DNA of 64,000 nt from assembly GCF_000518205.1 (NCBI RefSeq), contig NZ_JADD01000004.1, positions 62,001 to 126,000 on the forward strand, given 5' to 3'. The stretch is from Hutsoniella sourekii ATCC 700629 (GTDB lineage: Bacteria > Bacillota > Bacilli > Lactobacillales > Aerococcaceae). Shown piece after piece: positions 31,382 through 42,574 of this stretch (positions are counted from its first letter, which is position 1; every line of letters starts with the position of its first letter). The notes beneath the pieces were generated by a model. The model was not told where the DNA came from. It made no database searches and saw only the letters and a program-made list of their open reading frames with translations. The translations under genes and the position numbers were made by a program.

Positions 31382-31756
31382 TTAAGAAAACACATACGGA
31401 ACAAAAATAATGACACCCACAATTGCCACTGCAATAGACAGAACGAGGACAGCGGCAGCAGCCATGTCTTTGGCCTGTTTAGCTAGTGGGTGGCGGGTAT
31501 TATTACAATACAAGTCCACCGTTTTTTCGATGGCAGAATTAACTAGTTCCATAGCTAAGACCATCCCAATCGAAAGAATTAATAGCAACCATTCGATCCG
31601 TGAGACTTGAAAGTAATAGCCCATACTAATCACAATAACCGCCACTAATAATTCGATCCGAAAATTCCGCTCTCCTTTAATGCAGGTTCTGATCCCCTCT
31701 ATGGCATAAGAAAAGGCTGCTTGAATATCTCGGCAAGTTTTAACGAACCAGTCCAT
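31382..31756 (-). CDS. dgkA: Undecaprenol/diacylglycerol kinase
   Basis: 124 residues from ATG at 31756 (an in-frame GTG lies two codons upstream). Three membrane helices, with the DgkA signature ELVNSAIEKTVDL and AKDMAAAAVLV. In Gram-positives it phosphorylates undecaprenol for the cell-wall lipid carrier. Its start overlaps the ybeY stop. Confidence 0.9.
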   Translation of the reverse strand: MDWFVKTCRDIQAAFSYAIEGIRTCIKGERNFRIELLVAVIVISMGYYFQVSRIEWLLLILSIGMVLAMELVNSAIEKTVDLYCNNTRHPLAKQAKDMAAAAVLVLSIAVAIVGVIIFVPYVFS

Positions 31757-32222
31757 AATCACTCAATATCTTTTCTTGTAGGCTGAACATTTCTTCTTCT
31801 TGTTCTGGATTCTGGTGGTCATAGCCATTTAGATGGAGGAAGCCATGGACAGCTAGGAAACCGAGTTCACGCTTGAGCGAATGATTATAATCATCAGCCT
31901 GTTCTTGAGCTCTAGGATAGGAAATAATAATATCTCCTAGGTGACGAATCACTTCCATCTCTTCATCTAAGAGATGAGATAAATTCAAGTCGAATTCATC
32001 ACTCACTTCTTCCAAGGCAAAGCTAAGCACATCTGTGGGTCGGTCTATTTGGCGATACTCTCGATTTAATTGCTGAATTTCATCATTTGAGACAATACTC
32101 ACATCAACTTCGTCTTGATGATTCAAGCCTAAGTGGTCAGCTGTTAGTTGAATAAGATCCAAAATCACTTGCTTTTCTTCGGATTGTAGATATTGTTGAT
32201 CATCAATTAATTCAATCTCCAT
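31740..32222 (-). CDS. ybeY: rRNA maturation endoribonuclease YbeY
   Basis: 160 residues. The zinc motif HGFLHLNGYDH (126-136) is intact and RPTDVLSFAL is the family's other hallmark. It trims the 3' end of 16S rRNA and is linked functionally to Era. AAGAGGTG precedes the ATG; 12-base gap after pgpH. Confidence 0.95.
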   Translation of the reverse strand: MEIELIDDQQYLQSEEKQVILDLIQLTADHLGLNHQDEVDVSIVSNDEIQQLNREYRQIDRPTDVLSFALEEVSDEFDLNLSHLLDEEMEVIRHLGDIIISYPRAQEQADDYNHSLKRELGFLAVHGFLHLNGYDHQNPEQEEEMFSLQEKILSDYGLVR

Positions 32223-32234
32223 TTGACACCTCTT

Positions 32235-34466
32235 CTAATCTTTTGGGTACTCAACGCGGGTATGGAACATGGCCACAACATTTTCAAAGAGCGACTCTTT
32301 GACGATTTTAAGTTCATTAACGGTTAACTGACAATCAGAAAACTGGTCATCATCTAACTTGTCTTGGATAATACTTTCAATTAAGTTCAAAATTGATTCA
32401 TTGGTATAAGATTTCAGACTGCGAGAAGCTGCTTCAACAGAATCCGCAATCATTATAATCGCTGCTTCCTTGGTCTGGGGCTTAGGGCCTGGATAGCGGA
32501 AATCCGACTCATCCACAGGGCTCTCCCCTTGTCTAGCCTGGTAATAAAAATATTTAACCAAGGTCGTTCCATGATGCTGCTGACAAATGTCTAAGATACT
32601 TTGAGGCATATGATTGTCTCTTAGAATTTGATGGCCTTGAATGACATGGTCAATAATAATACGAGCCGACTCCAGGGGCGTCATCATGGTATGAGGAGAC
32701 TCCATATCTCCCCCCACGTTTTCAGTGAAGAAGAGCGGGTGCTGGGTTTTACCGATGTCATGGTAATAGGAGGCAACCCGAGCTAAGAGGGCGTTGCCAC
32801 CAATCTCGTTAACAGCATTGGCTGATAAGTTGGCAACCATCATCGAATGGTTATAAGAGCCCGGTGCGGTCTTCAATAGATGCCTTAAGAGTGGATTATT
32901 CAAGTTGGCTAGCTGATTTAAGGTTAAGGGAGCGTTCTCAGTAACTAGGGACCGCCAATGAGGATCAACCAACCAATAAATAATAAAGGTAATACTTACA
33001 CCAATAATAACAAGAGAAACATTGCGAATGCCTTGGTCTCCCAACAAGTTCAAATTCAAAACCACACTCAATATAATGGCACTCAAACCATGCCAAGCCA
33101 AGGCTTCTAAATATAAGTCAATGGGACGACGCTTGGCTTCCCGCTTTTGAATAATTAATAAAATAATCAAACTAGACAATAAATAAACAGCAGAAGTTAA
33201 GTACAAACTCACTGACCGGTCCATCCGGAAGAGAAGAAATAAACTCAATAAGTTAAAGGATATTACGGCAAAGAGCGTGTAAAGATGTCCAATATGAGGA
33301 TATAATAACAGAATTATCAAACCAATCGGGAAAACCAACATCGCTTCAGTGAAGCCACTTAACTCAATAATTTGAAAGCCTTTCAAGACTAGATAGCCCA
33401 GACCGACTACAAGACTATAAAGTGTGAGATTATAGTTAGCGATAGGAATATCCTTATCCTGCCACTTGAAAAAGTCAGTGAATTGCAACGTTAAGAAGCC
33501 AGCATGCAAGACCAGGAAGACAATAAATACAACTAGACTGATCACCGTTGAACTTGAATCCAACAAGCCAAATAAATCCAACTGATAAATAGCCCGTTCA
33601 TCGATAATATAACCCTCTTGAACAATGATTTGACCTTGAAGGATATAGACTGGTTGCACAGCTTCAGCGGCCGCATCCTGTCGTTTAATGGTCTCTTGCT
33701 GAGAATAGACGACTGTGGGAACAATCAGATGGTGCAAGAGACTTTTCATGGTGTCTTTTTGTTCTTGGCGGTAGTTGCGACGGTCAATTTCTGAATCCAA
33801 TTCATCAAATAATTGGTCCAACTCCCCCGCTTCTAACTCCTTGTCCAAATGTTGGTTAAGTAACTGTTGCAGTTCGTTGATGGTTTGTTGGAAGATCTCT
33901 TCATTAACTTGAATCAGAAAAGCAATATCTTCACGCCTAACCGAAGTGCCGAATTGAATTAAGTCGACATCACTGGTCTTAAATACTTCATAGAGATAAA
34001 CATAGAACTGCTCATTTCTTTGGAGTTGACCAAAAGGAACTTCTTGAATCTTGGTCCGGTCTTGATCAAAAGTTACTTGATCAAAGAAGGTGGTTATTTC
34101 TGGGTAACTTTCAATCATCGCTTCAAGATCTTCAGTTGAATATTTATTTTTTCTTATGTCACTAATAATGGTTGACAGCTGACTCAGTAAGTCAAGTTGG
34201 TGGTCGCGAATCTTTGGTTGATAAAGGTATGCTGCGGGAACAGCTTCTCTAGCTCTTTTTTGAGCGGCTTCTGTCGCCCTCTCATCAACGATCGTACTAG
34301 GAGCTTGGATCGTCGTGTCCGAGACTCGGTTGATTTTGAAGTCATGCTTTTGTGGTTGGACACTGGTATAACCTGTCAGGAATAAGACAAGCGTTAGCGC
34401 TAATAAAACTAAATAAAAGTAAATTTTCGCTTTGGGTCCTTGAAGTCTAGCCAACATTTGCTTCAT
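32235..34466 (-). CDS. pgpH: 7TM-HD protein PgpH, c-di-AMP phosphodiesterase
   Basis: 743 residues. One N-terminal helix, a large extracellular 7TMR-HDED domain (residues about 45-310), seven membrane helices (about 310-500), then an HD domain with HDIGKT near residue 570 and HHGT. PgpH hydrolyses the second messenger cyclic di-AMP, which in Lactobacillales controls osmolyte uptake systems such as OpuC; opuCABCD lies about 1.2 kb away. Confidence 0.9.
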   Translation of the reverse strand: MKQMLARLQGPKAKIYFYLVLLALTLVLFLTGYTSVQPQKHDFKINRVSDTTIQAPSTIVDERATEAAQKRAREAVPAAYLYQPKIRDHQLDLLSQLSTIISDIRKNKYSTEDLEAMIESYPEITTFFDQVTFDQDRTKIQEVPFGQLQRNEQFYVYLYEVFKTSDVDLIQFGTSVRREDIAFLIQVNEEIFQQTINELQQLLNQHLDKELEAGELDQLFDELDSEIDRRNYRQEQKDTMKSLLHHLIVPTVVYSQQETIKRQDAAAEAVQPVYILQGQIIVQEGYIIDERAIYQLDLFGLLDSSSTVISLVVFIVFLVLHAGFLTLQFTDFFKWQDKDIPIANYNLTLYSLVVGLGYLVLKGFQIIELSGFTEAMLVFPIGLIILLLYPHIGHLYTLFAVISFNLLSLFLLFRMDRSVSLYLTSAVYLLSSLIILLIIQKREAKRRPIDLYLEALAWHGLSAIILSVVLNLNLLGDQGIRNVSLVIIGVSITFIIYWLVDPHWRSLVTENAPLTLNQLANLNNPLLRHLLKTAPGSYNHSMMVANLSANAVNEIGGNALLARVASYYHDIGKTQHPLFFTENVGGDMESPHTMMTPLESARIIIDHVIQGHQILRDNHMPQSILDICQQHHGTTLVKYFYYQARQGESPVDESDFRYPGPKPQTKEAAIIMIADSVEAASRSLKSYTNESILNLIESIIQDKLDDDQFSDCQLTVNELKIVKESLFENVVAMFHTRVEYPKD

Positions 34467-34501
34467 CTTATCCCCTCCTTTAAGTATTGAATGCTGATTA
34501 G

Positions 34502-35473
34502 TTACTGATCTGACTCACTGCGACCATAAGCACGTATAATATCAGCCACCACTGGATGACGAACGACATCAAATTCGTCAAAAGTCACAAATTCAATCCG
34601 AGCAATTCCTCTAAGCTTAGCTTGAGCATCAATTAAACCTGATTTAACCCCTCGAGGAAGGTCAATTTGAGTCGCGTCCCCATTAACAATCATCTTAGAG
34701 CCAAAACCTAACCGCGTCAAAAACATCTTCATTTGAGCGACGGTGGTATTTTGGGCTTCATCCAAGATGACAAAAGCATCATCCAAGGTCCGCCCTCTCA
34801 TGTAGGCTAGTGGTGCAATTTCAATTAAACCACGTTCAATCAATCGTTCAGTATGGTCACGACCATAGATTGTATAGAGGGCGTCATAAATTGGACGTAA
34901 ATAAGGATCCACTTTTTCTTTCAAGTCACCAGGAAGAAATCCTAAGTTCTCCCCTGCTTCAACGGCCGGACGAGTTAGAATGATCCGCTTAACCTTCCCT
35001 TCGCGCATAGCTTGAACAGCCATCACAACAGCCAAGAAAGTCTTACCAGTTCCTGCCGGTCCAATGCCAAAGACAACGTCGTGATGCTTGACTGCACGCG
35101 TATACTTGAGTTGTCCGAAGTTCTTAGCCCGTACAGCTACCCCTTCGTTGGTTCGACCAATTATTTCATCATAAAGACTTTGAAAATGATCAAGTGTCCC
35201 TTCTTGAGCCATCTTAATGCCAGTCATGATGTCCATGGTCTTAATGGTCATCCCCGCTTGAAGCAATTGAACCAATTGGTTCATTAGGTCCTTAGTCAAA
35301 TCAACTGCCTCAGGCGCTCCAGTTAAGGTGATCACTTCACCCCTATTGGTAATCTTAACGTCCAGATTCTCTTCAAATAAAGGCACATTCTTATCATGGC
35401 TACCCAATAGAACCATTAACCAGTCTGGATTCGTTACAATGACCTGTTGACTAACTAATTGTTTATCGTTCAA
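34502..35473 (-). CDS. phoH: PhoH family ATPase
   Basis: 323 residues from a TTG at 35473, picked because AAAGGAG lies eight bases before it; an ATG at 35527 in frame has no ribosome site. Walker A GPAGTGKT (138-145), with TRPAVEAGENLGFLPGD and DEAQNTT, are PhoH hallmarks. It heads the phoH-pgpH-ybeY-dgkA-era-recO block. Its exact role is not settled; RNA metabolism is likely from the context. Confidence 0.9.
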   Translation of the reverse strand: MNDKQLVSQQVIVTNPDWLMVLLGSHDKNVPLFEENLDVKITNRGEVITLTGAPEAVDLTKDLMNQLVQLLQAGMTIKTMDIMTGIKMAQEGTLDHFQSLYDEIIGRTNEGVAVRAKNFGQLKYTRAVKHHDVVFGIGPAGTGKTFLAVVMAVQAMREGKVKRIILTRPAVEAGENLGFLPGDLKEKVDPYLRPIYDALYTIYGRDHTERLIERGLIEIAPLAYMRGRTLDDAFVILDEAQNTTVAQMKMFLTRLGFGSKMIVNGDATQIDLPRGVKSGLIDAQAKLRGIARIEFVTFDEFDVVRHPVVADIIRAYGRSESDQ

Positions 35474-35605
35474 ATGTGACGCTCCTTTGTATAGTTTTAG
35501 ATACTTTCTTAAAGCATACTTTAGCATATTATCGCCTAAATTTAAACCAGATTCACTCCCCTTTACTAATTCTTACATTAGATGGAATAAGCTCTAGGGA
35601 TTGAT

Positions 35606-35634
35606 TTGGCATTAAGCGCTTTTATTGATACTAT
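35606..35634 (+). promoter_or_regulatory. opuC promoter with cre-like spacer
   Basis: TTGGCA (35606-35611) and TACTAT (35629-35634) are 17 bases apart. The spacer holds TTAAGCGCTTTTAT, close to a cre site, so CcpA could block this promoter. Confidence 0.5.
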
Positions 35635-35689
35635 TAAAATAGCACATTTTCTTCTAATTTAGAAAATCGAAAGGATAGTGATCTAGCTT

Positions 35690-36850
35690 ATGATTGAATT
35701 TGATCGAGTCTCTAAAGTATATCCCGGCCAAGTGGTTGCGATTGAAGAGACTAGCTTTGAAATAAAGGAAGGTGAATTTGTCTGCTTTATTGGTCGGTCT
35801 GGATCCGGTAAGACGACTGCCTTAAGGATGATCAACCGGATGCATGACCCAAGCTCTGGACAAATATTGATCAATGGCAAAGCTACCACCAGCATGAATG
35901 CAGTAGAACTAAGGCGTCAGATTGGCTATGTGATTCAGCAAATCGGTCTCATGCCGCATATGACGATCTACGATAATATCGTCACTGTTCCTCGGCTTTT
36001 AGGAACCAGTGAAAACGAGTGTCAACGCTTAGCCAAAGAACTCATCAACCGGGTGGAGTTGGACGAAGATTACTTGAAGCGATATCCCGCAGAGTTATCT
36101 GGCGGCCAGCAACAACGTATCGGGGTTATTCGTGCTCTAGCGGCTAATCCTAAGATTGTCTTGATGGATGAACCCTTTGGCGCCCTGGATCCTTTGACAC
36201 GAACTTCTTTACAGCATTTGGTTAAAGATTTGCAAAAAGAAACCAAAGCGACCTTCGTATTTGTCACCCACGACATGGATGAAGCCTTGGAATTAGCCGA
36301 TCGGATTGCCATCTGGCACCATGGGAAACTGATTCAATACGATACGCCTGAAAATATTATTCAGTCACCAGCAAATGACTATGTTCGTCAATTCTTAGGC
36401 GAGGACCGGGTCCTACAGGCCAAGACTCATGCGCTTAAGGTTAAGGAAATCATGAACCCTAACCCCTTGACCATTACCCCTAACAAAACTTTACAGGCCG
36501 CTTTAAAATCCATGCGCGATAACCGGGTGGACAGCCTTTTTGTTATTGATGACAACCAGCGCCTCTTAGGTAGAATAGCGGTCCAAGATATTACAAATGC
36601 TAATAGCATTAGTCAGTCTGTTAATGAAGTAATGAACCGTGATATTCCACTGGTGAAAGAAAACATGTTACTGCAAAACATATTACAACCCATTCTAAAG
36701 GGCGCCCAAGTAAATGTGCCGGTGGTTAATGATCGTGGCCAACTCACTGGACTGGTCACGCGTACCAGCTTAGTGAATCTCGTTTATGAGACTGTCTGGG
36801 GCGATGACCCAGAAGCCTTACTTGATAAGTTAGATCAAGGAGGCGATTAG
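35690..36850 (+). CDS. opuCA: Osmoprotectant ABC transporter ATPase with CBS domains
   Basis: 386 residues. Walker A GRSGSGKT (35-42), signature LSGGQQQR near 136, Walker [13 protein letters not shown], then two CBS domains (about 255-310 and 315-375). In related bacteria the CBS pair of OpuCA binds cyclic di-AMP, which shuts uptake of betaine or carnitine. First gene of opuCABCD. Confidence 0.92.
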   Translation: MIEFDRVSKVYPGQVVAIEETSFEIKEGEFVCFIGRSGSGKTTALRMINRMHDPSSGQILINGKATTSMNAVELRRQIGYVIQQIGLMPHMTIYDNIVTVPRLLGTSENECQRLAKELINRVELDEDYLKRYPAELSGGQQQRIGVIRALAANPKIVLMDEPFGALDPLTRTSLQHLVKDLQKETKATFVFVTHDMDEALELADRIAIWHHGKLIQYDTPENIIQSPANDYVRQFLGEDRVLQAKTHALKVKEIMNPNPLTITPNKTLQAALKSMRDNRVDSLFVIDDNQRLLGRIAVQDITNANSISQSVNEVMNRDIPLVKENMLLQNILQPILKGAQVNVPVVNDRGQLTGLVTRTSLVNLVYETVWGDDPEALLDKLDQGGD

Positions 36851-36852
36851 TT

Positions 36853-37497
36853 TTGGCTGCATTTTTGACTAATCACTTCAATGAGATTCTAAGATTATTA
36901 ATCGAACACATTGTCTTGTCATTAACGGCTCTATGTATTGCCTGTCTGATTGCTATACCTGCCGGCATCTTATTAACGAGATGGCCCAATTTAGCAGAAA
37001 AAGTGATCAACTTTGTTTCCATTCTTCAAACAATTCCAACTCTCGCCTTGTTGGCCTTGATGATTCCCTTTTTTGGGGTGGGTAAGTTACCTGCCATCAT
37101 CGCCCTCTGTCTCTATGCCTTGATGCCAATCTTAAGAAATACTTACCTCGGAATGCAGTCGGTAGACGCTAATACGCTCGATGCGGCTAAGGGCATGGGC
37201 ATGACCCGCCAACAAGTCATTTGGAAGGTCCAAGTTCCCTTGGCCATTCCGGTTATTATGGCCGGTGTTCGGCTATCTGCAGTCTATGTTATCGCATGGA
37301 CCACGCTCGCTGCTTATATCGGCGGTGGCGGTCTAGGCGAGATGATCTTCAATGGGTTGAACTTGTTTAGACCCGACCTGATCTTAGGAGGAACCATCCC
37401 GGTCACTTGCCTGGCATTATTAGTAGACTTCTTGATGGCTCGCTTAGAAACATGGAGTCAACCTAAACTTCATTCTCAGGAGGGATCTTATGAATAA
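36853..37497 (+). CDS. opuCB: Osmoprotectant ABC transporter permease
   Basis: 214 residues, about five to six membrane helices, with the coupling motif [22 protein letters not shown]. It begins at TTG three bases after opuCA, following AAGGAGG; no ATG is available early in the frame. Pairs with OpuCD. Confidence 0.9.
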   Translation: MAAFLTNHFNEILRLLIEHIVLSLTALCIACLIAIPAGILLTRWPNLAEKVINFVSILQTIPTLALLALMIPFFGVGKLPAIIALCLYALMPILRNTYLGMQSVDANTLDAAKGMGMTRQQVIWKVQVPLAIPVIMAGVRLSAVYVIAWTTLAAYIGGGGLGEMIFNGLNLFRPDLILGGTIPVTCLALLVDFLMARLETWSQPKLHSQEGSYE

Positions 37498-38452
37498 GCT
37501 CGTTCGACTGCTGATTCTCTTAGTCAGTGTGCTAAGCCTGAGCGCTTGTCAATTGCCCGGCTTAGCCAGTGGCGGAAGTGGCGACCAAATATCGGTCGTT
37601 AGTTTGGGATCAACAGAAGCTGAAATTATGGGATATATCAACAAGTACTTAATTGAACATTACATTCCAACCCGTGTTAATCACGTAACCAATATGGGTT
37701 CTTCCAGCATGAGTCATGCGGCCATGCTCAATGGCGATGCTAACATTGCCTCGGTCCGCTATACAGGTACTAGTTTAACTGGGGAGTTAGGGCTTCCTGC
37801 AACCAGTGATACCGACAAAGCCTTTAAAACAGTAGTTGAAGGTTTCGCTAATCGCTTCCAACAGAAGTTCTACCCATCTTATGGTTTTGCCAATACCTAT
37901 GCCTTTATGGTTAGAAGGCAAGATGCCGAGGAAAAAGGTCTAAGTAAGGTCAGTGACCTGGAACCCTATGCCCAGCATATAAGAGTAGGTGTCGATAATT
38001 CTTGGATCCACCGTCCTGGCGATGGCTATCAGGGTTTCATCGATACCTATGGCTTTGGTTTCGATAATCTCTATCCGATGGTTATTGGCTTAGTTTATAC
38101 GGCTATTGCCAATCAAGAAGTGGACGTGGTCTTAGGTTATTCAACTGATGGTCGTATTATCTCTGAAGACCTAGTGGTTCTTGAAGATGACCGAGACCTC
38201 TTCCCGCCCTACGATGCTAGCCCGGTCGCCTCTTACCAGATCTTAGAAAGATACCCAGAGTTAGACGCTATTTTAAGTAAACTCATTGGTGAGATTTCTA
38301 ATGAAGATATGCAGCGACTGAACTTTACGGCTGATAATTATTTATTGGAACCAGCGACAGTCGCTCGCGAATGGTTGATCAAGAATAATTATTTTGAAGA
38401 CAAGGAGCCTTACCTTGAACCGGTGCGAAAGGAGTTAGATAACCTTGACTGA
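37490..38452 (+). CDS. opuCC: Osmoprotectant-binding lipoprotein
   Basis: 320 residues. The signal peptide ends in LSLSAC, so it is a lipoprotein. The OpuAC-type binding fold follows, with [20 protein letters not shown] and [12 protein letters not shown]. It captures glycine betaine, carnitine or choline outside the cell. It overlaps opuCB by eight bases and opuCD by eight bases. Confidence 0.92.
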   Translation: MNKLVRLLILLVSVLSLSACQLPGLASGGSGDQISVVSLGSTEAEIMGYINKYLIEHYIPTRVNHVTNMGSSSMSHAAMLNGDANIASVRYTGTSLTGELGLPATSDTDKAFKTVVEGFANRFQQKFYPSYGFANTYAFMVRRQDAEEKGLSKVSDLEPYAQHIRVGVDNSWIHRPGDGYQGFIDTYGFGFDNLYPMVIGLVYTAIANQEVDVVLGYSTDGRIISEDLVVLEDDRDLFPPYDASPVASYQILERYPELDAILSKLIGEISNEDMQRLNFTADNYLLEPATVAREWLIKNNYFEDKEPYLEPVRKELDNLD

Positions 38453-39107
38453 TATGACTCAATTATCTTTAATTCAACAGATTTTACAATACTATGAAGA
38501 AAATACCGCCTATCTAATCGCTCAGTTTATCCAACATCTTTTGATGGCCGTTTACGGAACGCTATTTTCTGCCCTTTTGGCTGTACCCCTAGGTTTCTAT
38601 ATCGCCAAAAGACCTAAACTTGCCCAGTATGTCATCGGCCTAGCCAATGTCATCCAAACGGTTCCTTCGCTTGCCTTATTATCTGTCGTCATGTTAGTGA
38701 TGGGATTAGGAAGCAACTTGGTAGTCTTAACAATATTCTTGTATTCACTCTTGCCTATCCTACGTAATACCGTAGCCGGTGTTAATAGCGTGCCCGCTGA
38801 TTTGATTGATGTGGGACGAGGAATGGGGATGACCAAGTGGCAAGTAATCAGAAAAGTAGAACTCCCCCTAGCCATGCCGGTTATTATGGGCGGATTGAGA
38901 ACTGCTTTTATTACGGCTATTGGTATTGCGACTATTGGTACCTTTGTTGGTGCTGGGGGACTCGGGTCTGTTTTAACAAGAGGAATTAATGCTTCAGACG
39001 CTAGTTCGATTATTATCGCGGGTGTGATTCCAATTGCCTTGATGTCCATAACCGCCGATTGGTTATTGGGCAAGGTTGAAAAACAATTCCTACCAAGAAG
39101 TCATTAA
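38445..39107 (+). CDS. opuCD: Osmoprotectant ABC transporter permease
   Basis: 220 residues with the EAA-like segment DVGRGMGMTKWQVIRKVELPLA. TTG at 38445 is taken as the start because AAAGGAG lies ten bases before it; an ATG three codons later is the alternative. Last opuC gene, overlapping opuCC. Confidence 0.9.
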   Translation: MTDMTQLSLIQQILQYYEENTAYLIAQFIQHLLMAVYGTLFSALLAVPLGFYIAKRPKLAQYVIGLANVIQTVPSLALLSVVMLVMGLGSNLVVLTIFLYSLLPILRNTVAGVNSVPADLIDVGRGMGMTKWQVIRKVELPLAMPVIMGGLRTAFITAIGIATIGTFVGAGGLGSVLTRGINASDASSIIIAGVIPIALMSITADWLLGKVEKQFLPRSH

Positions 39108-39120
39108 AAGGAGTGATCAA

Positions 39121-39885
39121 ATGTGTCAAATAACGATCGATGAAATAAGCTTAGCAGATATTCCTTGTTTATTAGTTCAAGCCCCCCAATTAGCTTCTTC
39201 CAATGATTGGATTATTGGTTACCATGGTTGGACTAATGTCAAAGAATCCATCCTCACCCAGGCGATTGCTTTTGCTAGAGCCGGCTTCAAGGTCGTCTTA
39301 CCGGATGCTCCTCATCACGGTCGCCGCAAGGATAACCAGAAAGAGATTACGCAAACAAGTTCACAATTACCCGAGACCTTACTTGGCAATTTACATGAAT
39401 TTCCTAAGTTGAAGCAGGCCATTGAAGAACAATTTTCTCTAGACCGACTTTCAATATTTGGAACTTCAATGGGAGGTTTAACAGTCAGCTTAATTGCTGG
39501 TCAGTACGGCCAAGTATTAAGCGGAGCCATTCAATATATTGCTAGCTTAGATGTCAGTCAACAGCTAGGTGAGCTAGTTAATGGACCCAGAGGTCAGAAT
39601 TTAAGTGAAGTGGATCGCCATTTGATCCAAGACTGCTTAGATGAGATCCAATCTTCTCAGCTGTCTAATCATTTAAGTCAATTAGAAGGGCTTCCATTAT
39701 TTGTCTATAATGGGGGCGCGGATGATTGGATTGATGCTTCAATCAACTGTCAATTAATGGACCAGGTCAAGCAAGATTATCCACATGTAGCCTTTATTTA
39801 CTGGGAAGACCAAGACCACTGGGTGCCTTTTGAGATCATTCAAGCATCCGTCAATTACTTGGCTAAACACCTTCACTTAACTTAA
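39121..39885 (+). CDS. Alpha/beta hydrolase, YitV-like esterase
   Basis: 254 residues from ATG at 39121, set by AAAGGAG. It shows the nucleophile elbow GTSMGG, an oxyanion-type GYHGWTN near residue 32, DAPHHGRR, and a C-terminal DHWVP with the catalytic His. It resembles YitV-type esterases. It begins 13 bases after opuCD and may be cotranscribed, though a link to osmoprotection is not evident. Confidence 0.75.
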   Translation: MCQITIDEISLADIPCLLVQAPQLASSNDWIIGYHGWTNVKESILTQAIAFARAGFKVVLPDAPHHGRRKDNQKEITQTSSQLPETLLGNLHEFPKLKQAIEEQFSLDRLSIFGTSMGGLTVSLIAGQYGQVLSGAIQYIASLDVSQQLGELVNGPRGQNLSEVDRHLIQDCLDEIQSSQLSNHLSQLEGLPLFVYNGGADDWIDASINCQLMDQVKQDYPHVAFIYWEDQDHWVPFEIIQASVNYLAKHLHLT

Positions 39886-39900
39886 GTAAGCGAATCCAAC

Positions 39901-39971
39901 AAAAAACGTTAATTAACCCCTCCCTTTCCTCTGAGTCTAACTTGGGAAGGTTAGGTTAATTAACGTTTTTT
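39901..39971. terminator. Bidirectional terminator between the opuC unit and the pur operon
   Basis: An 18-bp perfect stem (39901-39918 with 39954-39971) begins with A6 and ends with T6, and has an inner stem. It serves both convergent operons. Confidence 0.88.
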
Positions 39972-39992
39972 CGTGTATATATTTAGCAGTTG

Positions 39993-41285
39993 TTAAAGTT
40001 CCAACCGATCAAAGATTTCATCCACGCGACTTAGATGATAATGGTAGTCGAAGGCGTCCTCTATGGCTTCAGGGCTCAGTCGATTAGTGATTTCAGTATC
40101 GGCTTCAACCAATTGACGGAAGTCTCTTTGCTGATCCCAAGATTTGGCTGTGAGTGGCTGAACTAGATCATAAGCTTCTTCACGAGACAAGTCATGATCA
40201 ACCAGTTTAAGTAAGAGTCGCTGACTGTAGATCAGACCATGAGTCGCTTGCATGTTGCGTAGCATATTCTCTGGAAAAACCGTCAAATTCTCTATAACTT
40301 GACCAAAGCGACGAATCATGTAATTGATAAGAATCGTTGTATCAGATAAGATGATTCGTTCAGCACTGGAGTGACTGATATCACGTTCATGCCAGAGCGG
40401 AATATTCTCGTAAGCAGTGATGACATGGCCTCTGATCACCCGAGCTAGTCCGGTTACATTTTCACTGGAGATTGGATTGCGCTTATGAGGCATAGCTGAG
40501 GATCCTTTTTGCCCTCTAGCAAAAGCCTCCTCTAACTCTCGTGTTTCTGACTTTTGTAGGTGTCGGATTTCTAAGGCTATATTTTCAATGCTTGAGGCAA
40601 TAAGAGCTAGGCTATTAATATATTCACAGTGAAGGTCACGGGGTAGGACTTGAGTGGAAATGTCCTGGGCCCGTATTCCTAGATGCTGGCATACATAAGC
40701 TTCTACTTGAGTAGGTACATTAGCGAATGTTCCCACCGCCCCAGAGATCTTCCCCGCTTCAACCCCTTTGGCAGCATGCTCGAAACGTTCAATTTGTCTT
40801 AAAAGATCACTATAATAACGAGCCATTTTTAAACCAAAGGTTGTTGGTTCAGCGTGAACACCGTGAGTTCTACCCATACAAACGGTATATTTATATTTTT
40901 GAGCCTTAGCCTTAAGGATATCCTTAAACCAAGCTAAATCTTGCCGTATAATATCATTAGCTTGCTTGAGTTGATAACCTTGTGCTGTATCAACCACATC
41001 CGTTGATGTCAGACCATAGTGGACCCATTTGCGTTCTTCTCCTAGAGATTCTGACACACAGCGGGTGAAGGCTACTACATCATGACGAGTTTCTTCTTCA
41101 ATTTCAAGAATTCGGTCAACGTCAAACTTAGCCTTTTGCCGAATCTTGACAACATCTTCCTTTGGAATCTCGCCTAGCTCTGACCATGCTTCAGCCGCTA
41201 AGATTTCAACTTCCAACCAGGATTGGTAACGATTCTGATCGGACCAAATCTCTTGCATTTCTGGTCTTGAATATCGTGGGATCAT
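39993..41285 (-). CDS. purB: Adenylosuccinate lyase
   Basis: 430 residues. It acts twice in AMP synthesis, splitting SAICAR and adenylosuccinate. The family signature [12 protein letters not shown] is present near residue 262, with [14 protein letters not shown] near 138. Last gene of the pur operon; start overlaps purD stop by four bases. Confidence 0.95.
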   Translation of the reverse strand: MIPRYSRPEMQEIWSDQNRYQSWLEVEILAAEAWSELGEIPKEDVVKIRQKAKFDVDRILEIEEETRHDVVAFTRCVSESLGEERKWVHYGLTSTDVVDTAQGYQLKQANDIIRQDLAWFKDILKAKAQKYKYTVCMGRTHGVHAEPTTFGLKMARYYSDLLRQIERFEHAAKGVEAGKISGAVGTFANVPTQVEAYVCQHLGIRAQDISTQVLPRDLHCEYINSLALIASSIENIALEIRHLQKSETRELEEAFARGQKGSSAMPHKRNPISSENVTGLARVIRGHVITAYENIPLWHERDISHSSAERIILSDTTILINYMIRRFGQVIENLTVFPENMLRNMQATHGLIYSQRLLLKLVDHDLSREEAYDLVQPLTAKSWDQQRDFRQLVEADTEITNRLSPEAIEDAFDYHYHLSRVDEIFDRLEL

Positions 41286-42565
41286 TGAGCTATCTCCTCC
41301 TTTACAATCGCTTGTGCTCCGATGTCATGACGGTAGAAGGTATGAGCTACCGGATGACTATCCAAATAAGTATAGACGTCATGGTAGGCTTGACTTAAAT
41401 CATCAGCAGTTGATACTGCCATCAGAATTCGTCCGCCCTGAGAAACCAGGGACTGGTCCTTGTCAGTCACCCCTGCCATTAATAATTGGACCGAATCAGG
41501 TTTACTACTAACCAAGGAATCTAATACACTACCTTGGATAGCTTGATTGGGATAACCTTCCGCAGCCAGAACCACTCCTAAGGCACTGGCCTGATCACTC
41601 TTAAGATGAATCTGAGTCGGTTTATTGGCCAATAAATTACCTATCACTTGAGCAAAATCATCTGCCACTAACTCCATCAATACTTGGGTTTCAGGATCAC
41701 CAAACCGGGTATTAAATTCAATAACCTTGGGACCATCCTCAGTTAACATGAGACCAGTGTATAAGACCCCAGTGTAGGGAATACCAGCTTTAATCATTGC
41801 TTCTAGTGTGGGCTTTACAATAGTCTCTATAACCTCTTGATACAAGCTATCACTGACAAAGGGCACCGGAGCGTAGGCCCCCATCCCTCCCGTATTAGGT
41901 CCTAAATCATGGTCGTAGGCTCGCTTATGATCTTGAGCCGTTGGTAGATGTAAGGTCTGCCCGGCGCCTACTAAACTAAAAAATGAAAATTCTGGTCCAG
42001 TTAGACACTCTTCAATCACCACTGCCGCTTGATCGCCAAAGCGGTGGTCAGATAGAATCTCCTGCAAGGCTTTTTGGCCTTCTTCAAAATCTTTGGCAAT
42101 AATAACCCCTTTACCAGCTGCCGGACCATCCGCTTTGATTACCAGAGGAAAGCTTTGTTTTTCTAGATAAGATATCGCTTGATCAAGCTGGTTAAAACTC
42201 TTGAATTCTGCTGTTGGTATCTGGTTTTGGAGGAGTAATTCCTTAGCAAATTTTTTGGAGGATTCCAATTGAGCTGCCTCTTGACTAGGGCCAAAGACTT
42301 TAAGGCCTGCTTGTCTAAATTGGTCGACGATCCCATTAAATAGGGCTTCTTCAGGCCCTACAAAAGTCCAAGCGATTTTATTTTTTTGAGCCCATGCTAT
42401 CAAGTCTTCAATCTCTTGAATAGATATATCCAGGCACTTGATGCCATCACTGACCATTCCAGGATTACCAGGTGCGCAGTAAACCTCAGTGACCATAGGA
42501 TCTTTCATGAATTTCCGGGCTAAGGCATGTTCACGCCCCCCTGAACCTATTACTAATATCTTCAT
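41282..42565 (-). CDS. purD: Phosphoribosylamine-glycine ligase
   Basis: 427 residues. Starts with [16 protein letters not shown], the family's nucleotide-binding start; ATP-grasp core with [14 protein letters not shown] and the metal-binding [12 protein letters not shown]. Second step of purine synthesis (GAR synthetase). TAGGAGGAC before the ATG. Confidence 0.96.
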   Translation of the reverse strand: MKILVIGSGGREHALARKFMKDPMVTEVYCAPGNPGMVSDGIKCLDISIQEIEDLIAWAQKNKIAWTFVGPEEALFNGIVDQFRQAGLKVFGPSQEAAQLESSKKFAKELLLQNQIPTAEFKSFNQLDQAISYLEKQSFPLVIKADGPAAGKGVIIAKDFEEGQKALQEILSDHRFGDQAAVVIEECLTGPEFSFFSLVGAGQTLHLPTAQDHKRAYDHDLGPNTGGMGAYAPVPFVSDSLYQEVIETIVKPTLEAMIKAGIPYTGVLYTGLMLTEDGPKVIEFNTRFGDPETQVLMELVADDFAQVIGNLLANKPTQIHLKSDQASALGVVLAAEGYPNQAIQGSVLDSLVSSKPDSVQLLMAGVTDKDQSLVSQGGRILMAVSTADDLSQAYHDVYTYLDSHPVAHTFYRHDIGAQAIVKEEIAQ

Positions 42566-42574
42566 TATGTCCTC

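Noticed and set aside
30545-31610. Plus-strand ORFs over era and dgkA
   Set aside because: They mirror well-defined genes on the other strand and show no family features or ribosome sites.
38597-39073. 158-codon minus-strand ORF over opuCD
   Set aside because: It is a shadow of the permease gene, with low-complexity proline and isoleucine content and no ribosome site.
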